Source: Enterobacteriaceae endosymbiont of Plateumaris sericea
GTDB taxonomy: Bacteria > Pseudomonadota > Gammaproteobacteria > Enterobacterales > Enterobacteriaceae
Length of the DNA stretch: 64,000 nt
NCBI RefSeq assembly: GCF_012562605.1
Contig: NZ_CP046224.1
Span: 392,788-456,787 of the forward strand
Reading direction: 5' to 3'
Below the pieces are notes generated by a model that was not told the DNA's origin, did no database searches, and worked only from the letters and a program-made list of their open reading frames with translations. Shown piece after piece: positions 11,173 through 19,492 of this stretch. Position numbers and translations under genes: made by a program. Position 1 is the first letter of the stretch; every line of letters begins with the position of its first letter.

Positions 11173-11714
11173 AATTATGATCCAATAAATAATAAATTTT
11201 ATCTTATTATATCAATTAATATATATAAAATATAATATAAATAAGAATACTTAGTTATTATCTAAATAATATTTTTTATTATGAATAGTTTATTAATGTT
11301 TTCATTTTTTAAAAAATTAACTTATTATATTTTAATTATTTATTTGAATATTTACTATATTAATAGTAACTCTTTATTAAAATAATTAGATTATATAAAT
11401 AATAATTTATATAAAAATTTTATTTTTATTTTTTTATTATAAAAAATAAAATATTTTTTAAAATAAATAAGTTATTTCATTGAATTTTTATTTTTTAATT
11501 ATTATTTAATAATAATAATATTTTATTAATTAAATTTAATAATTTATTATTAATATTTTAGTAAAAAATTATTTATCTGAAAAAATATTTTAAAAAAATT
11601 ATGTTATATTGTAATAAATTTAATTATATGTAATATAATTATGTTAAAAAATATTTTATTAAACTAATAAATATAATATTTCTAATATTATAGATTAATA
11701 AAATTAATAAAAAA
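11173..11714. other. Gene-free gap between murJ and sufA
   Basis: No open reading frame, tRNA or family remnant could be recognised in this 541-base stretch on either strand. It is almost pure A and T with short imperfect repeats. It should contain the promoter of the suf operon (minus strand, near sufA) and the 3' end of the murJ transcript. I do not see a convincing IscR, OxyR or Fur operator. It is one of the two longest spacers in the window and probably the eroded site of deleted genes. Confidence 0.5.
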
Positions 11715-13274
11715 TTATTTTTGTATTTTATGTAATGAAAATTCTTGTGAACGAAAACCTAATAAAAATAATACTAATAGATATAATATTAAAACTAATA
11801 TACAAACAATAAATAAAAATGCCATACGAAATCTTAAATCAGATATAATTAACCATTCTAGAGAAACTAAGTTAGATAAATATGATAACATCATTCCTAA
11901 AATTATAGTAACGATTGTTAATCTTATAATAAAACTGCACCACCCAGGCTCCGGAATATAAATTTCACTTCGTACTAATTTATAAAGTAATATAACAAAA
12001 TTTAAGAATGCAGCTAAACATATTGCTATAGCAAAACCAATATGATTTAAGAAAAAAATAAATAAAGGACTCATAAATTGAGTAAAAATTAAAACTAATA
12101 TTGCAACAACTACAGGAGTTCTAACATTTTGTCTTGCATAATATCCTAAAGCTAAAACTTTAGATGTTATTATAAATAATAAACCCACAGAATAAATAAT
12201 AAGATTTTTTTGACACATTAAAACATCAAAGTAATTAAAAGCTCCATATTTAAATAAACAAATTAATAATATTTTAGAAAACATACCTAACATTAAAGAA
12301 CTTGGTATTATTAAAATAAAACATAAACGTAAACCTAAATCTATTAATTTATTAAAATCTTTTTCATTATTCATAGTAAATGCATCAGTTAATGCTGGTA
12401 ATAATACTATACTTAATGCAACAGCAAACATACCAATAGGTAATTCCATTAAACGATCAGCATAATAAATCCAAGTAACAGAACCTGTAATTAAAAAAGA
12501 AGCAAAAACAGAATTAATTAATAAAGATATTTGAGTTGCAGATACACCAATAATAGCTATACCCATTTTTTTAAAGACTTTTATTATACCATTTATGTTA
12601 TTATAAATAACAAATTTACAACGTGGTAATACAAACATATCTATTCTTTTTAAATAAATTAATTGATAAATAAGTTGTATACAACCTCCGATTATGACAG
12701 ACCATGCTAATATTAATACTGGAGGATTAAAATAAGATGGAAAAAACATAATAATAATTATCATACATATATTTAATAATATAGGCGTTAATGCAGGAAC
12801 TAAAAAATTTTTCCATATGTTTAAAACAGAACTTGCCAATGAAGATAAAGAAACTAATAAAATATAAGGAAAAGTTATTTTTAACATTTTAGATGTTAAT
12901 ACTAATTTATAATTAGTAGTAACAAAACCAGGTGCTATTATAGAAATAATTAAAGAAGAAAATATTATACCGGATAAAACAACAATTGTTAATAATATTG
13001 TTAATATACCTAATACAGCAGAAACAAATTCTTTAGTTTCAATTATACTTTTTTTATTTTTATATTCAGCTAATACAGGAGTAAAAGCTTGAGAAAAAGC
13101 TCCTTCTGCAAAAATACGACGTAATAAATTTGGTAATTTAAATGCTATAAAAAAAGAATCACTATAAACACCTGCTCCAAAAATTTTTGCTATAAAACTA
13201 TCTCTAATAAATCCTAACAATCTAGATAATAATGTTATAATACTAACCATTGTTAATGATTTTAACAAATTCAT
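11715..13274 (-). CDS. murJ: Lipid II flippase MurJ
   Basis: MurJ moves lipid II across the inner membrane for peptidoglycan synthesis. The 519-residue polytopic protein (511 in E. coli) begins MNLLKSLTMVS and has multiple hydrophobic segments consistent with the 14-helix MOP-family fold. Functionally important charged residues of E. coli MurJ are visible: the arginines in SRLLGFIRDSF (near 18 and 24), the acidic residue in YSDSFF, NLLRRIFAEGAFSQAF (near 52) and YYADRLMELP (near 270). The family's ITFPYILL and YSVGL segments are also intact. With murI it indicates retained peptidoglycan synthesis. It stands alone, with no recognisable neighbour from its E. coli locus. Confidence 0.96.
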   Translation of the reverse strand: MNLLKSLTMVSIITLLSRLLGFIRDSFIAKIFGAGVYSDSFFIAFKLPNLLRRIFAEGAFSQAFTPVLAEYKNKKSIIETKEFVSAVLGILTILLTIVVLSGIIFSSLIISIIAPGFVTTNYKLVLTSKMLKITFPYILLVSLSSLASSVLNIWKNFLVPALTPILLNICMIIIIMFFPSYFNPPVLILAWSVIIGGCIQLIYQLIYLKRIDMFVLPRCKFVIYNNINGIIKVFKKMGIAIIGVSATQISLLINSVFASFLITGSVTWIYYADRLMELPIGMFAVALSIVLLPALTDAFTMNNEKDFNKLIDLGLRLCFILIIPSSLMLGMFSKILLICLFKYGAFNYFDVLMCQKNLIIYSVGLLFIITSKVLALGYYARQNVRTPVVVAILVLIFTQFMSPLFIFFLNHIGFAIAICLAAFLNFVILLYKLVRSEIYIPEPGWCSFIIRLTIVTIILGMMLSYLSNLVSLEWLIISDLRFRMAFLFIVCILVLILYLLVLFLLGFRSQEFSLHKIQK

Positions 13275-13439
13275 ATTTTTCCTTAAACAAAAATAATTTG
13301 TTATATAAATAAATTATTTTAATAAAAATTTCAATATATTATATAAACAAAAATTTTATATATTTATTATAACATTTTTATAAAAAAATTAGTTATATAA
13401 ACATTTTAGTTTATTTATTTATAATATATAAATTTAATT

Positions 13440-13519
13440 TTGACTTTTACAAAAGTTATATCTTTATGTTAGGTTATATAACCTAATAAATGATAAAAAT
13501 CATTTATCCTTAATAAGGA
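13440..13519 (+). promoter_or_regulatory. ribA promoter/leader with three inverted repeats
   Basis: Upstream of ribA there is a TTGACT (13440-13445) with a possible TTTATG -10 seventeen bases later. Three perfect inverted repeats follow each other: ACTTTT/AAAAGT (near 13443-13456), the 18-bp palindrome TTAGGTTATATAACCTAA (13469-13486), and TAAATGA/TCATTTA with a 6-base loop (13487-13506). An AAGGA ribosome-binding site is at 13515-13519. The central palindrome would overlap the transcription start and has the geometry of an operator for a dimeric regulator; the last could be a leader hairpin. No FMN riboswitch core is present. The regulatory role is inference. Confidence 0.4.
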
Positions 13520-13527
13520 ATTATTAT

Positions 13528-14121
13528 ATGAATTTAAAAGAAATATCAAGAGCAAAATTACCAACTATATGGGGAGAGTTTATTATAATAGGATTTGAAG
13601 AAATCTCTACTGGAAATAGTCATATTGCTTTAATTTATGGAATGAAAAAGATTTATAAAACACCAATTATTTTAACAAGAATTCATTCTGAATGTTTAAC
13701 TGGAGATTCTTTATTTAGTTTACGTTGTGATTGTGGTTTTCAATTAAAATCTTCTTTAATACAAATTTCTAAAGCAAATTGTGGAATATTAATTTATCAT
13801 AGACAAGAAGGTAGAAATATAGGTTTATTAAATAAAATTAAAGCTTATAATTATCAAGATAAAGGATTAGATACTGTAGAAGCAAATCATAAATTAGGTT
13901 TTGCTGCAGATGAAAGAGATTATACTTCATGTGCAAATATATTAAAAACATTAGGTATTTTAAAAATAAAATTATTAACTAATAATCCTAATAAAATTAA
14001 TATTTTAAGAAAAATTGGCATTAATGTGGTTAGTCGTATTCCATTAATTGTAGGATATAATTCAAAAAATAATAAATATTTAAATACTAAAGCTATAAAA
14101 ATGGGTCATATATTTAAATAA
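13528..14121 (+). CDS. ribA: GTP cyclohydrolase II (riboflavin synthesis)
   Basis: RibA opens GTP to the diaminopyrimidine that starts riboflavin synthesis. The 197-residue protein matches E. coli RibA (196) along its whole length. The three zinc cysteines are in [18 protein letters not shown] (Cys56, Cys67, Cys69), and [35 protein letters not shown] and LLTNNPNKI are intact. A clear AAGGA precedes the ATG. It is convergent with sbcB with only four bases between the stop codons. Retention fits B-vitamin provisioning or FMN/FAD self-supply (complex I needs FMN), but the other rib genes are outside the window. Confidence 0.97.
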   Translation: MNLKEISRAKLPTIWGEFIIIGFEEISTGNSHIALIYGMKKIYKTPIILTRIHSECLTGDSLFSLRCDCGFQLKSSLIQISKANCGILIYHRQEGRNIGLLNKIKAYNYQDKGLDTVEANHKLGFAADERDYTSCANILKTLGILKIKLLTNNPNKINILRKIGINVVSRIPLIVGYNSKNNKYLNTKAIKMGHIFK

Positions 14122-14125
14122 ATTT

Positions 14126-15556
14126 TTAAATTTTATTTTTTTTTATAATAATTTTGAAATATTTTAATAAATCATTTAGAATAGTTTTTTGTTCTTCACA
14201 ATTTTTATATTTATTTAATAAAATTTCTATTTGATTAATATAGTTTAAAATATAATTTTTATTAAAAATATTTTTAATATATAAATTCCATTTATTTTTT
14301 TCTAAATCATTTAAAATTTCTGGAAAATTTCTAGCTCTATATCTGAATAATAATTCATTAGCTCTATAGTCATTAAAAATAAATTGTTTTAATTTATTAA
14401 TAGGTGTTTTATGAAGTTTTTTAAAATTTTGTAAATCTGAATATCCAAAAAAATTTTTATATAATTGAGTATCTACATTGTTAATATCATAATTCATATT
14501 ATTATTATAAAATTTAATTAAACAAGAAAAAATAATATTTTTAATTTTTAAAAAATATTTTTTAAAATTTAAAAAATTTTTTTGATAATAAATTAAATTA
14601 AAATTTAAACGTTTAATATCATTAGATTTTAATATATTTATTGGTAATAATAGAGGAGAATTATTTATATTTATAAATTTTATATAAATTAAAAAATTAT
14701 TATTTAAAATATTTTTTTGCCAATTTAAATTAATAAATCTATTTATATCATTGATTAAATCAAAAGTAATTAATATATTTTTATTTTTAAAAGACCAAAA
14801 TAAGGGAACAATACATCCTATATTATTATTTGAATTTTTATATACACTACTAATATAAATTAAAGGTTTTATATTAGATAAATGAATTATTTTTAATATT
14901 TCTTTTTTTTGTCTATTTTTAAAAAAATAATTAAAAAGAGATAATTGTTTTTTTTTAATTAATTTAGCAATAGCTATGGTAGCATACACATCAGATAATG
15001 CATCATGTGATTTATAATATAACTTTATATTATTAATATTAGCAATTTTTTCAAGATTAAAAACAGGAATATTATTTATTTTAGGCCAATTAAGACCATC
15101 TGGTCTTAAAACACAACATGCTCTTACTAAATTTAATATATCCCATCTACTATTATTATTTTTCCAATACCAATTATATGGGTCATAAAAATTTCTATAA
15201 AATAAATTACGACTAAATTCATCATCAAATGCAATATTATTATATCCTACAATACAAGTATTATATTTAGAAAATATTTTATTAATTTTTTTTGCTAAAT
15301 TACATTCAAGAATTCCTTTAGTATTAACAATTTGAGGACTTATATTATGAATAATAATAGATTCTGGATTAGGAAAATAATCTATTGGTATTTTACAATA
15401 TAATATAATAGGTTTTTCTATAATATCAAAATTTATGTTAGTGCGTACACAAGCAAATTGTGCTATCCTATCTATAGAAGGATTTAAACCAAAAGTTTCA
15501 TAATCATAAAATAAAAAATTTGATTTATTTTTTATAATTTTATTATTTATTAACAT
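14126..15556 (-). CDS. sbcB: Exodeoxyribonuclease I (SbcB)
   Basis: ExoI degrades single-stranded DNA 3' to 5' and acts in recombination and mismatch repair. The 476-residue protein (475 in E. coli) has the DnaQ-like exonuclease motifs: YDYETFG near residue 18 (Asp and Glu metal ligands), GYNNIAFDDEF, NSRWDILNLVRACCVLRP and HDALSDVYATIAIAKL (His and Asp of motif III). The C-terminal SH3-like and helical regions are diverged and Lys/Asn rich, but VDTQLYKNFF and LFRYRARNFPEIL align with E. coli. It is unusual to see this gene kept in a strongly reduced genome. Confidence 0.94.
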   Translation of the reverse strand: MLINNKIIKNKSNFLFYDYETFGLNPSIDRIAQFACVRTNINFDIIEKPIILYCKIPIDYFPNPESIIIHNISPQIVNTKGILECNLAKKINKIFSKYNTCIVGYNNIAFDDEFSRNLFYRNFYDPYNWYWKNNNSRWDILNLVRACCVLRPDGLNWPKINNIPVFNLEKIANINNIKLYYKSHDALSDVYATIAIAKLIKKKQLSLFNYFFKNRQKKEILKIIHLSNIKPLIYISSVYKNSNNNIGCIVPLFWSFKNKNILITFDLINDINRFINLNWQKNILNNNFLIYIKFININNSPLLLPINILKSNDIKRLNFNLIYYQKNFLNFKKYFLKIKNIIFSCLIKFYNNNMNYDINNVDTQLYKNFFGYSDLQNFKKLHKTPINKLKQFIFNDYRANELLFRYRARNFPEILNDLEKNKWNLYIKNIFNKNYILNYINQIEILLNKYKNCEEQKTILNDLLKYFKIIIKKNKI

Positions 15557-15637
15557 AATAAATAATATTATTATAATTTTAATATTTTAACAATATATTT
15601 TATAATATATTAAAATTTCAAATTAAATGTTTAATAC

Positions 15638-15722
15638 GGTGAGATGGCCGAGTGGTTGAAGGCGTACGCCTGGAAAGCGTATATATGGAAACGTATCAGG
15701 GGTTCGAATCCCCTTCTCACCT
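15638..15722 (+). tRNA. tRNA-Ser(GGA)
   Basis: An 85-base type II tRNA. The acceptor stem is GGTGAGA with TCTCACC, the anticodon stem TACGC/GCGTA encloses loop CTGGAAA (anticodon GGA at 15672-15674), and a long variable arm ATATG-GAAA-CGTAT is followed by the T arm AGGGG/CCCCT with TTCGAAT. It resembles E. coli tRNA-Ser(GGA) closely. It reads UCC and UCU. The 3' CCA is not encoded and the discriminator base after the acceptor stem is T, whereas bacterial serine tRNAs normally carry G at position 73. It stands alone between sbcB and yohD. Confidence 0.97.
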
Positions 15723-15803
15723 TGAATATATAATAAAATTATTAAAATATTTATAAATAACTTTATAATTGTTTATTTATAATGATTATTATATAATTTT
15801 AAA

Positions 15804-16361
15804 ATGTTTGATATAGATATCACTAAAATCATTAACCAATACGGTTATTTAATAATACTTATAGGATCTCTTTTAGAAGGAGAGACATGTATTGTTATTG
15901 GAGGTATTGCAGCACATAAAAAATTATTAATTTATCATTGGGTTATAATAATTTCTACGTTAGGTGCAATTATAGGAGATCAATTTTTATTTTATATTGG
16001 TAAAAAATATAGTAATAAATTATTATTTTTTTTTAAAAAAAATAATTTTAAATTATATAAATATCAAAATTTAATTACAAATTATCCATATATATTTATT
16101 ATTATGGTTAGATTTATGTATGGTTTCAGATTAATTGGACCAATCATTATTGGTATAACAAAAATAAAAACATTTAAATTTTTGATATTTAATATTATAG
16201 GAGCCATAATATGGTCTATAATTTTTGTTAGTTTAGGATTTATATTTGGTGATATTATCACTTCTTGGATCAAAGATATTAATAAAATAACAAAATATAT
16301 ACTATATATTTTAAGTATCATATTATTAATAAAAATAATATATACGTTTTTAAAAAAATAA
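15804..16361 (+). CDS. yohD: DedA-family inner-membrane protein (YohD-like)
   Basis: A 185-residue polytopic membrane protein of the DedA/VTT family. It matches E. coli YohD (192) in order: INQYGYLIILIGSLLEGET, GGIAAHKKLL, GAIIGDQFLFYIGKK, a basic loop, VRFMYGFRLIGPIIIG and FNIIGAIIWSIIF. The acidic residue in LEGE and the arginines of RFMYGFR are family-conserved. DedA proteins are associated with membrane-potential maintenance and lipid (undecaprenyl phosphate or phospholipid) transport across the inner membrane; which substrate this one handles is not known. If it recycles undecaprenyl phosphate it would fit beside MurJ, but that is inference. Its stop codon lies inside a palindrome shared with nuoN. 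Confidence 0.88.
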   Translation: MFDIDITKIINQYGYLIILIGSLLEGETCIVIGGIAAHKKLLIYHWVIIISTLGAIIGDQFLFYIGKKYSNKLLFFFKKNNFKLYKYQNLITNYPYIFIIMVRFMYGFRLIGPIIIGITKIKTFKFLIFNIIGAIIWSIIFVSLGFIFGDIITSWIKDINKITKYILYILSIILLIKIIYTFLKK

Positions 16362-16388
16362 ATATTATTGATCAATAATATTTATTTT
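16355..16388. terminator. Perfect 34-bp palindrome covering both yohD and nuoN stop codons
   Basis: Seventeen base pairs per arm, centred on the GATC at 16370-16373, perfectly symmetric. It includes the TAA of yohD (16359-16361) and, on the other strand, the TAA of nuoN (16382-16384). The edges are AAAA on the left and TTTT on the right, so both transcripts would end in hairpin plus U-run. A role as a bidirectional terminator is inferred from this placement between convergent genes. Confidence 0.6.
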
Positions 16389-17875
16389 ATTAAAATAGAC
16401 ATTTTTATAATTTTTATTATTGGTTCAGGATATACTCCTAATAAGAAAGTAATTATTGTTAATAATAATATTAAATATTTACTAATAAATATTTTTTTTG
16501 TATTTAAGTTATTTGAAAAAATTAATAAAGATAATTTATTATTATATGGAGGTAAGTATAAATTAATTATAACACGTAAATAATAATATAAACCAGCTGC
16601 ACTACCTAATATTACTATAAATACTAAATACCATAATTTCATCTTAATAATTAATAGTATTAAATAAAATTTAGAAATAAAACCTAAAGTAATTGGAATT
16701 CCAGCTAGAGATAAAAACATAACTGTCATAATAAATGATAAAACAGGTTCATACCAAAATAATCCTCTATAATATTCAAGATTATCAATATTTTTTTTAT
16801 ATTGTTGTTGTATGTTTAAATGAGACATTATACTAATAACAGTAAATATACCTATATTATTTAATATATAACTAATAATATATATTCCCATTGTTTCTAA
16901 TGAAAATAATATATTATTTGGTATAATTATATTATATATTAATATTATTAATATATAACCTAAATGAGCTATAGAAGAATATCCTAATAAACGTTTAATG
17001 TTATTTTGTGATATAGCTAAAAAATTTCCAAATATAATAGAAGTTATTGATATAAAAATTAATAAATTAGATAAAATCAGTCTATTTGAAGATATATTAG
17101 TAAAATGAACTAATAATCTTACTAGTGATGTAAAAATAGAAATTTTACTAAATGTGGATAAAAACATTGTTACTGCAGTAGGTGATCCTTGATAAATATC
17201 TGGGGTCCATAAATGAAAAGGTACTAATGATAATTTAAATCCTATACTAACTAAAATTAACACTAAACCAATAATACTTATATTATTTACAATTGAATTA
17301 AATAAATATTGTTTACTTATATATGTAAAATTTAAACTTCCATAATCAATATAAATTAATGAAATACCTAATATAAAAAAAGAAGTTGCTATACTAGAAA
17401 GTATAGTATATTTAATACTAGCTTCTAATGAATTTTTTAATTTTAAATTATATCCAATTAAACCAAATATAGGTATAGATATTAATTCCATGCTTACTAA
17501 CATTGAAATAAAATTATTAGAACAAGTTAAAACGATACCTCCAATAGAGGAAATAAGAATTAAAAGATAAAATTCATCTTTATTATAATAATAATTTATT
17601 AACCAAGGATATGCTATTATACAAGTTATAATACTAGTTATTAATAATATTATAGTATAAAAATAAGAATAATTATCTATTATAAACAATGTATTATTAA
17701 TATAATTAATATTATTATACATATTGTATAATATAGATAGTAAAGTAAAAAATAAACCACAGATTGTTATTATTAAATGAACAAAATTATTACGTTTAAT
17801 AGAAATACTTATAAGTATAATTATTATTGTTAAAATAATAATAATTAAAGGTAATAATAGTATTAAATTTTTCAT
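16382..17875 (-). CDS. nuoN: NADH-quinone oxidoreductase subunit N
   Basis: NuoN is one of the three antiporter-like proton-translocating subunits in the membrane arm of complex I. The 497-residue protein (485 in E. coli) is strongly hydrophobic with about 14 predicted helices. It carries family segments such as LVSMELISIPIFGLIGY (with the conserved Glu), SLEASIKYTILSS, LVPFHLWTPDIYQGSPTAVT (conserved Lys/His region) and LLGYSSIAHLGYIL. It is the last gene of the nuo operon and ends at the palindrome shared with yohD. Confidence 0.94.
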   Translation of the reverse strand: MKNLILLLPLIIIILTIIIILISISIKRNNFVHLIITICGLFFTLLSILYNMYNNINYINNTLFIIDNYSYFYTIILLITSIITCIIAYPWLINYYYNKDEFYLLILISSIGGIVLTCSNNFISMLVSMELISIPIFGLIGYNLKLKNSLEASIKYTILSSIATSFFILGISLIYIDYGSLNFTYISKQYLFNSIVNNISIIGLVLILVSIGFKLSLVPFHLWTPDIYQGSPTAVTMFLSTFSKISIFTSLVRLLVHFTNISSNRLILSNLLIFISITSIIFGNFLAISQNNIKRLLGYSSIAHLGYILIILIYNIIIPNNILFSLETMGIYIISYILNNIGIFTVISIMSHLNIQQQYKKNIDNLEYYRGLFWYEPVLSFIMTVMFLSLAGIPITLGFISKFYLILLIIKMKLWYLVFIVILGSAAGLYYYLRVIINLYLPPYNNKLSLLIFSNNLNTKKIFISKYLILLLTIITFLLGVYPEPIIKIIKMSILIK

Positions 17876-17926
17876 AAAATATATTATATTCTTCCTTTTG
17901 TAAAACCATTTATTTTATAAAATATT

Positions 17927-19435
17927 TTAATGTAATATATTTTTATAATAAATATTATTTATTACATTATAAGAAATATTTAATATAGGTTGAGGATAAA
18001 ATCCTAATATCAATAATAAAATTAATAAAGAAACAATAATAAATATTTCTCTATAAACTAATTTTTTAAAAAGAAAAACAGTTTTTGTTGGTCCATAAAA
18101 AATTTTTTGCATCATATTTAAAGAATAAATACTTGCAAATAATAAACCAAAAATAGCAATACTAGCATATATTGGATAATTTTGGAAATTTCCCATAAGA
18201 ATTAAAAATTCTCCTATAAAATTTCCAGTACCTGGAATTCCTAAACTTGCTAAAGAAAAAAATAAGAAAAAACCTGGTAATAAATTTATATTACTCCAAA
18301 ACCCACCCATTAAATTTATATTTCTTGTTTTTAATCGTTCATATATTTGTCCACACATTATAAATTGAGCTGCAGCAGATATACCATGTGATATCATTTG
18401 TATAATAACTCCTTGATAAGCAATTTTATTATTACTATAAATTCCAATAAGTACAAATCCCATATGAGATATTGAAGTATAAGCTATTATTCTTTTTATA
18501 TCATTTTGAATATAAGCTAACCAGGATCCATAAAATATACCTACTATTCCTAATATCATTGCAATAGGAGCAAATTTTAAAGAAGCTAAAGGAAACAATG
18601 GTAAAGAAAATCTTAATAATCCATATGCAGCTGTTTTTAACAAAATACCTGCTAAATCTACAGATCCTGCTGTAGGTGCTTGAGTATGAGCATCAGGTAA
18701 CCAACCATGTAATGGAATTACTGGAATTTTAACAGCAAAAGCAATAAAAAAACATAACATTAATAAAAATTCTAAATTAAATGATTTTGGAGTATTTAAT
18801 AAATTATTATATTCAAAAGTCCATATTCCTGTTATCTCATGATTTAAAAAAACTAATGTTAAAATACCAAATAACATTATTAAACCACTAACCTGTGTAT
18901 AAATAAAAAATTTAGTAGCTGCTGTTATACAACTTTTACCTTTTATATTATTATGTCCCCATAACGATATTAAAAAATACATAGGAATTAACATAATTTC
19001 CCAACATAAAAAAAATAAAAACATATCAATAGCAAGAAATACACCTATTACCCCACTTAAAATCCATAATAAATTTAAATGGAAAAAACCATGTAATTTT
19101 TTTGTTTCATTCCAAGAACATAAAACTGCCATTATTCCTAATAATCCAGTTAAATTAATCATGATTATAGAAAGACCATCCGTAGCTAAATGAAAATTTA
19201 TACCAAATCTTGGGATCCAAGGGAATATAAATTCTGATATCCATCCAATATATGGAAAAGATAATTTACTATTTAAAAAATATGAATGAGTAAATAATTC
19301 AAAAATAGAAAGAAAAAAAACAATACTAATAGAAATTAATGATATCCAACGAGGTAATTTATAATTTAAACGTTCAGTTTGCCAACAAATTAATCCACCT
19401 ATAAAAGGAACTAATATAAACCAAGGTAATAACAT
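17927..19435 (-). CDS. nuoM: NADH-quinone oxidoreductase subunit M
   Basis: NuoM is an antiporter-like proton-pumping subunit of complex I. The 502 residues (509 in E. coli) begin MLLPWFILVPFIGGLICWQ like the E. coli protein. Conserved features include FFLCWEIMLIPMYFLI (the key Glu on helix 5), FFIYTQVSG, IPVIPLHGWLPDAHTQAPTAGSVDLAGILLK (shown only in part in the family motif HGWLPDAHT) and RIIAYTSISHMGF. It is about 57 bases downstream of nuoL and 51 bases upstream of nuoN. Confidence 0.96.
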   Translation of the reverse strand: MLLPWFILVPFIGGLICWQTERLNYKLPRWISLISISIVFFLSIFELFTHSYFLNSKLSFPYIGWISEFIFPWIPRFGINFHLATDGLSIIMINLTGLLGIMAVLCSWNETKKLHGFFHLNLLWILSGVIGVFLAIDMFLFFLCWEIMLIPMYFLISLWGHNNIKGKSCITAATKFFIYTQVSGLIMLFGILTLVFLNHEITGIWTFEYNNLLNTPKSFNLEFLLMLCFFIAFAVKIPVIPLHGWLPDAHTQAPTAGSVDLAGILLKTAAYGLLRFSLPLFPLASLKFAPIAMILGIVGIFYGSWLAYIQNDIKRIIAYTSISHMGFVLIGIYSNNKIAYQGVIIQMISHGISAAAQFIMCGQIYERLKTRNINLMGGFWSNINLLPGFFLFFSLASLGIPGTGNFIGEFLILMGNFQNYPIYASIAIFGLLFASIYSLNMMQKIFYGPTKTVFLFKKLVYREIFIIVSLLILLLILGFYPQPILNISYNVINNIYYKNILH

Positions 19436-19492
19436 AATATTTCCTAATTATTTTTAAAACTTAATAAAAAATATTAATTTTAAAATATTATT

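Noticed and set aside
13440-13527. FMN riboswitch before ribA
   Set aside because: The conserved RFN core sequences and multi-helix junction are absent; only simple hairpins are seen.
16368-16583. Small plus-strand frame starting just after yohD, and the minus frame 16082-16375
   Set aside because: Both arise from the 34-bp palindrome and from antisense reading of nuoN and yohD; no independent coding signal.
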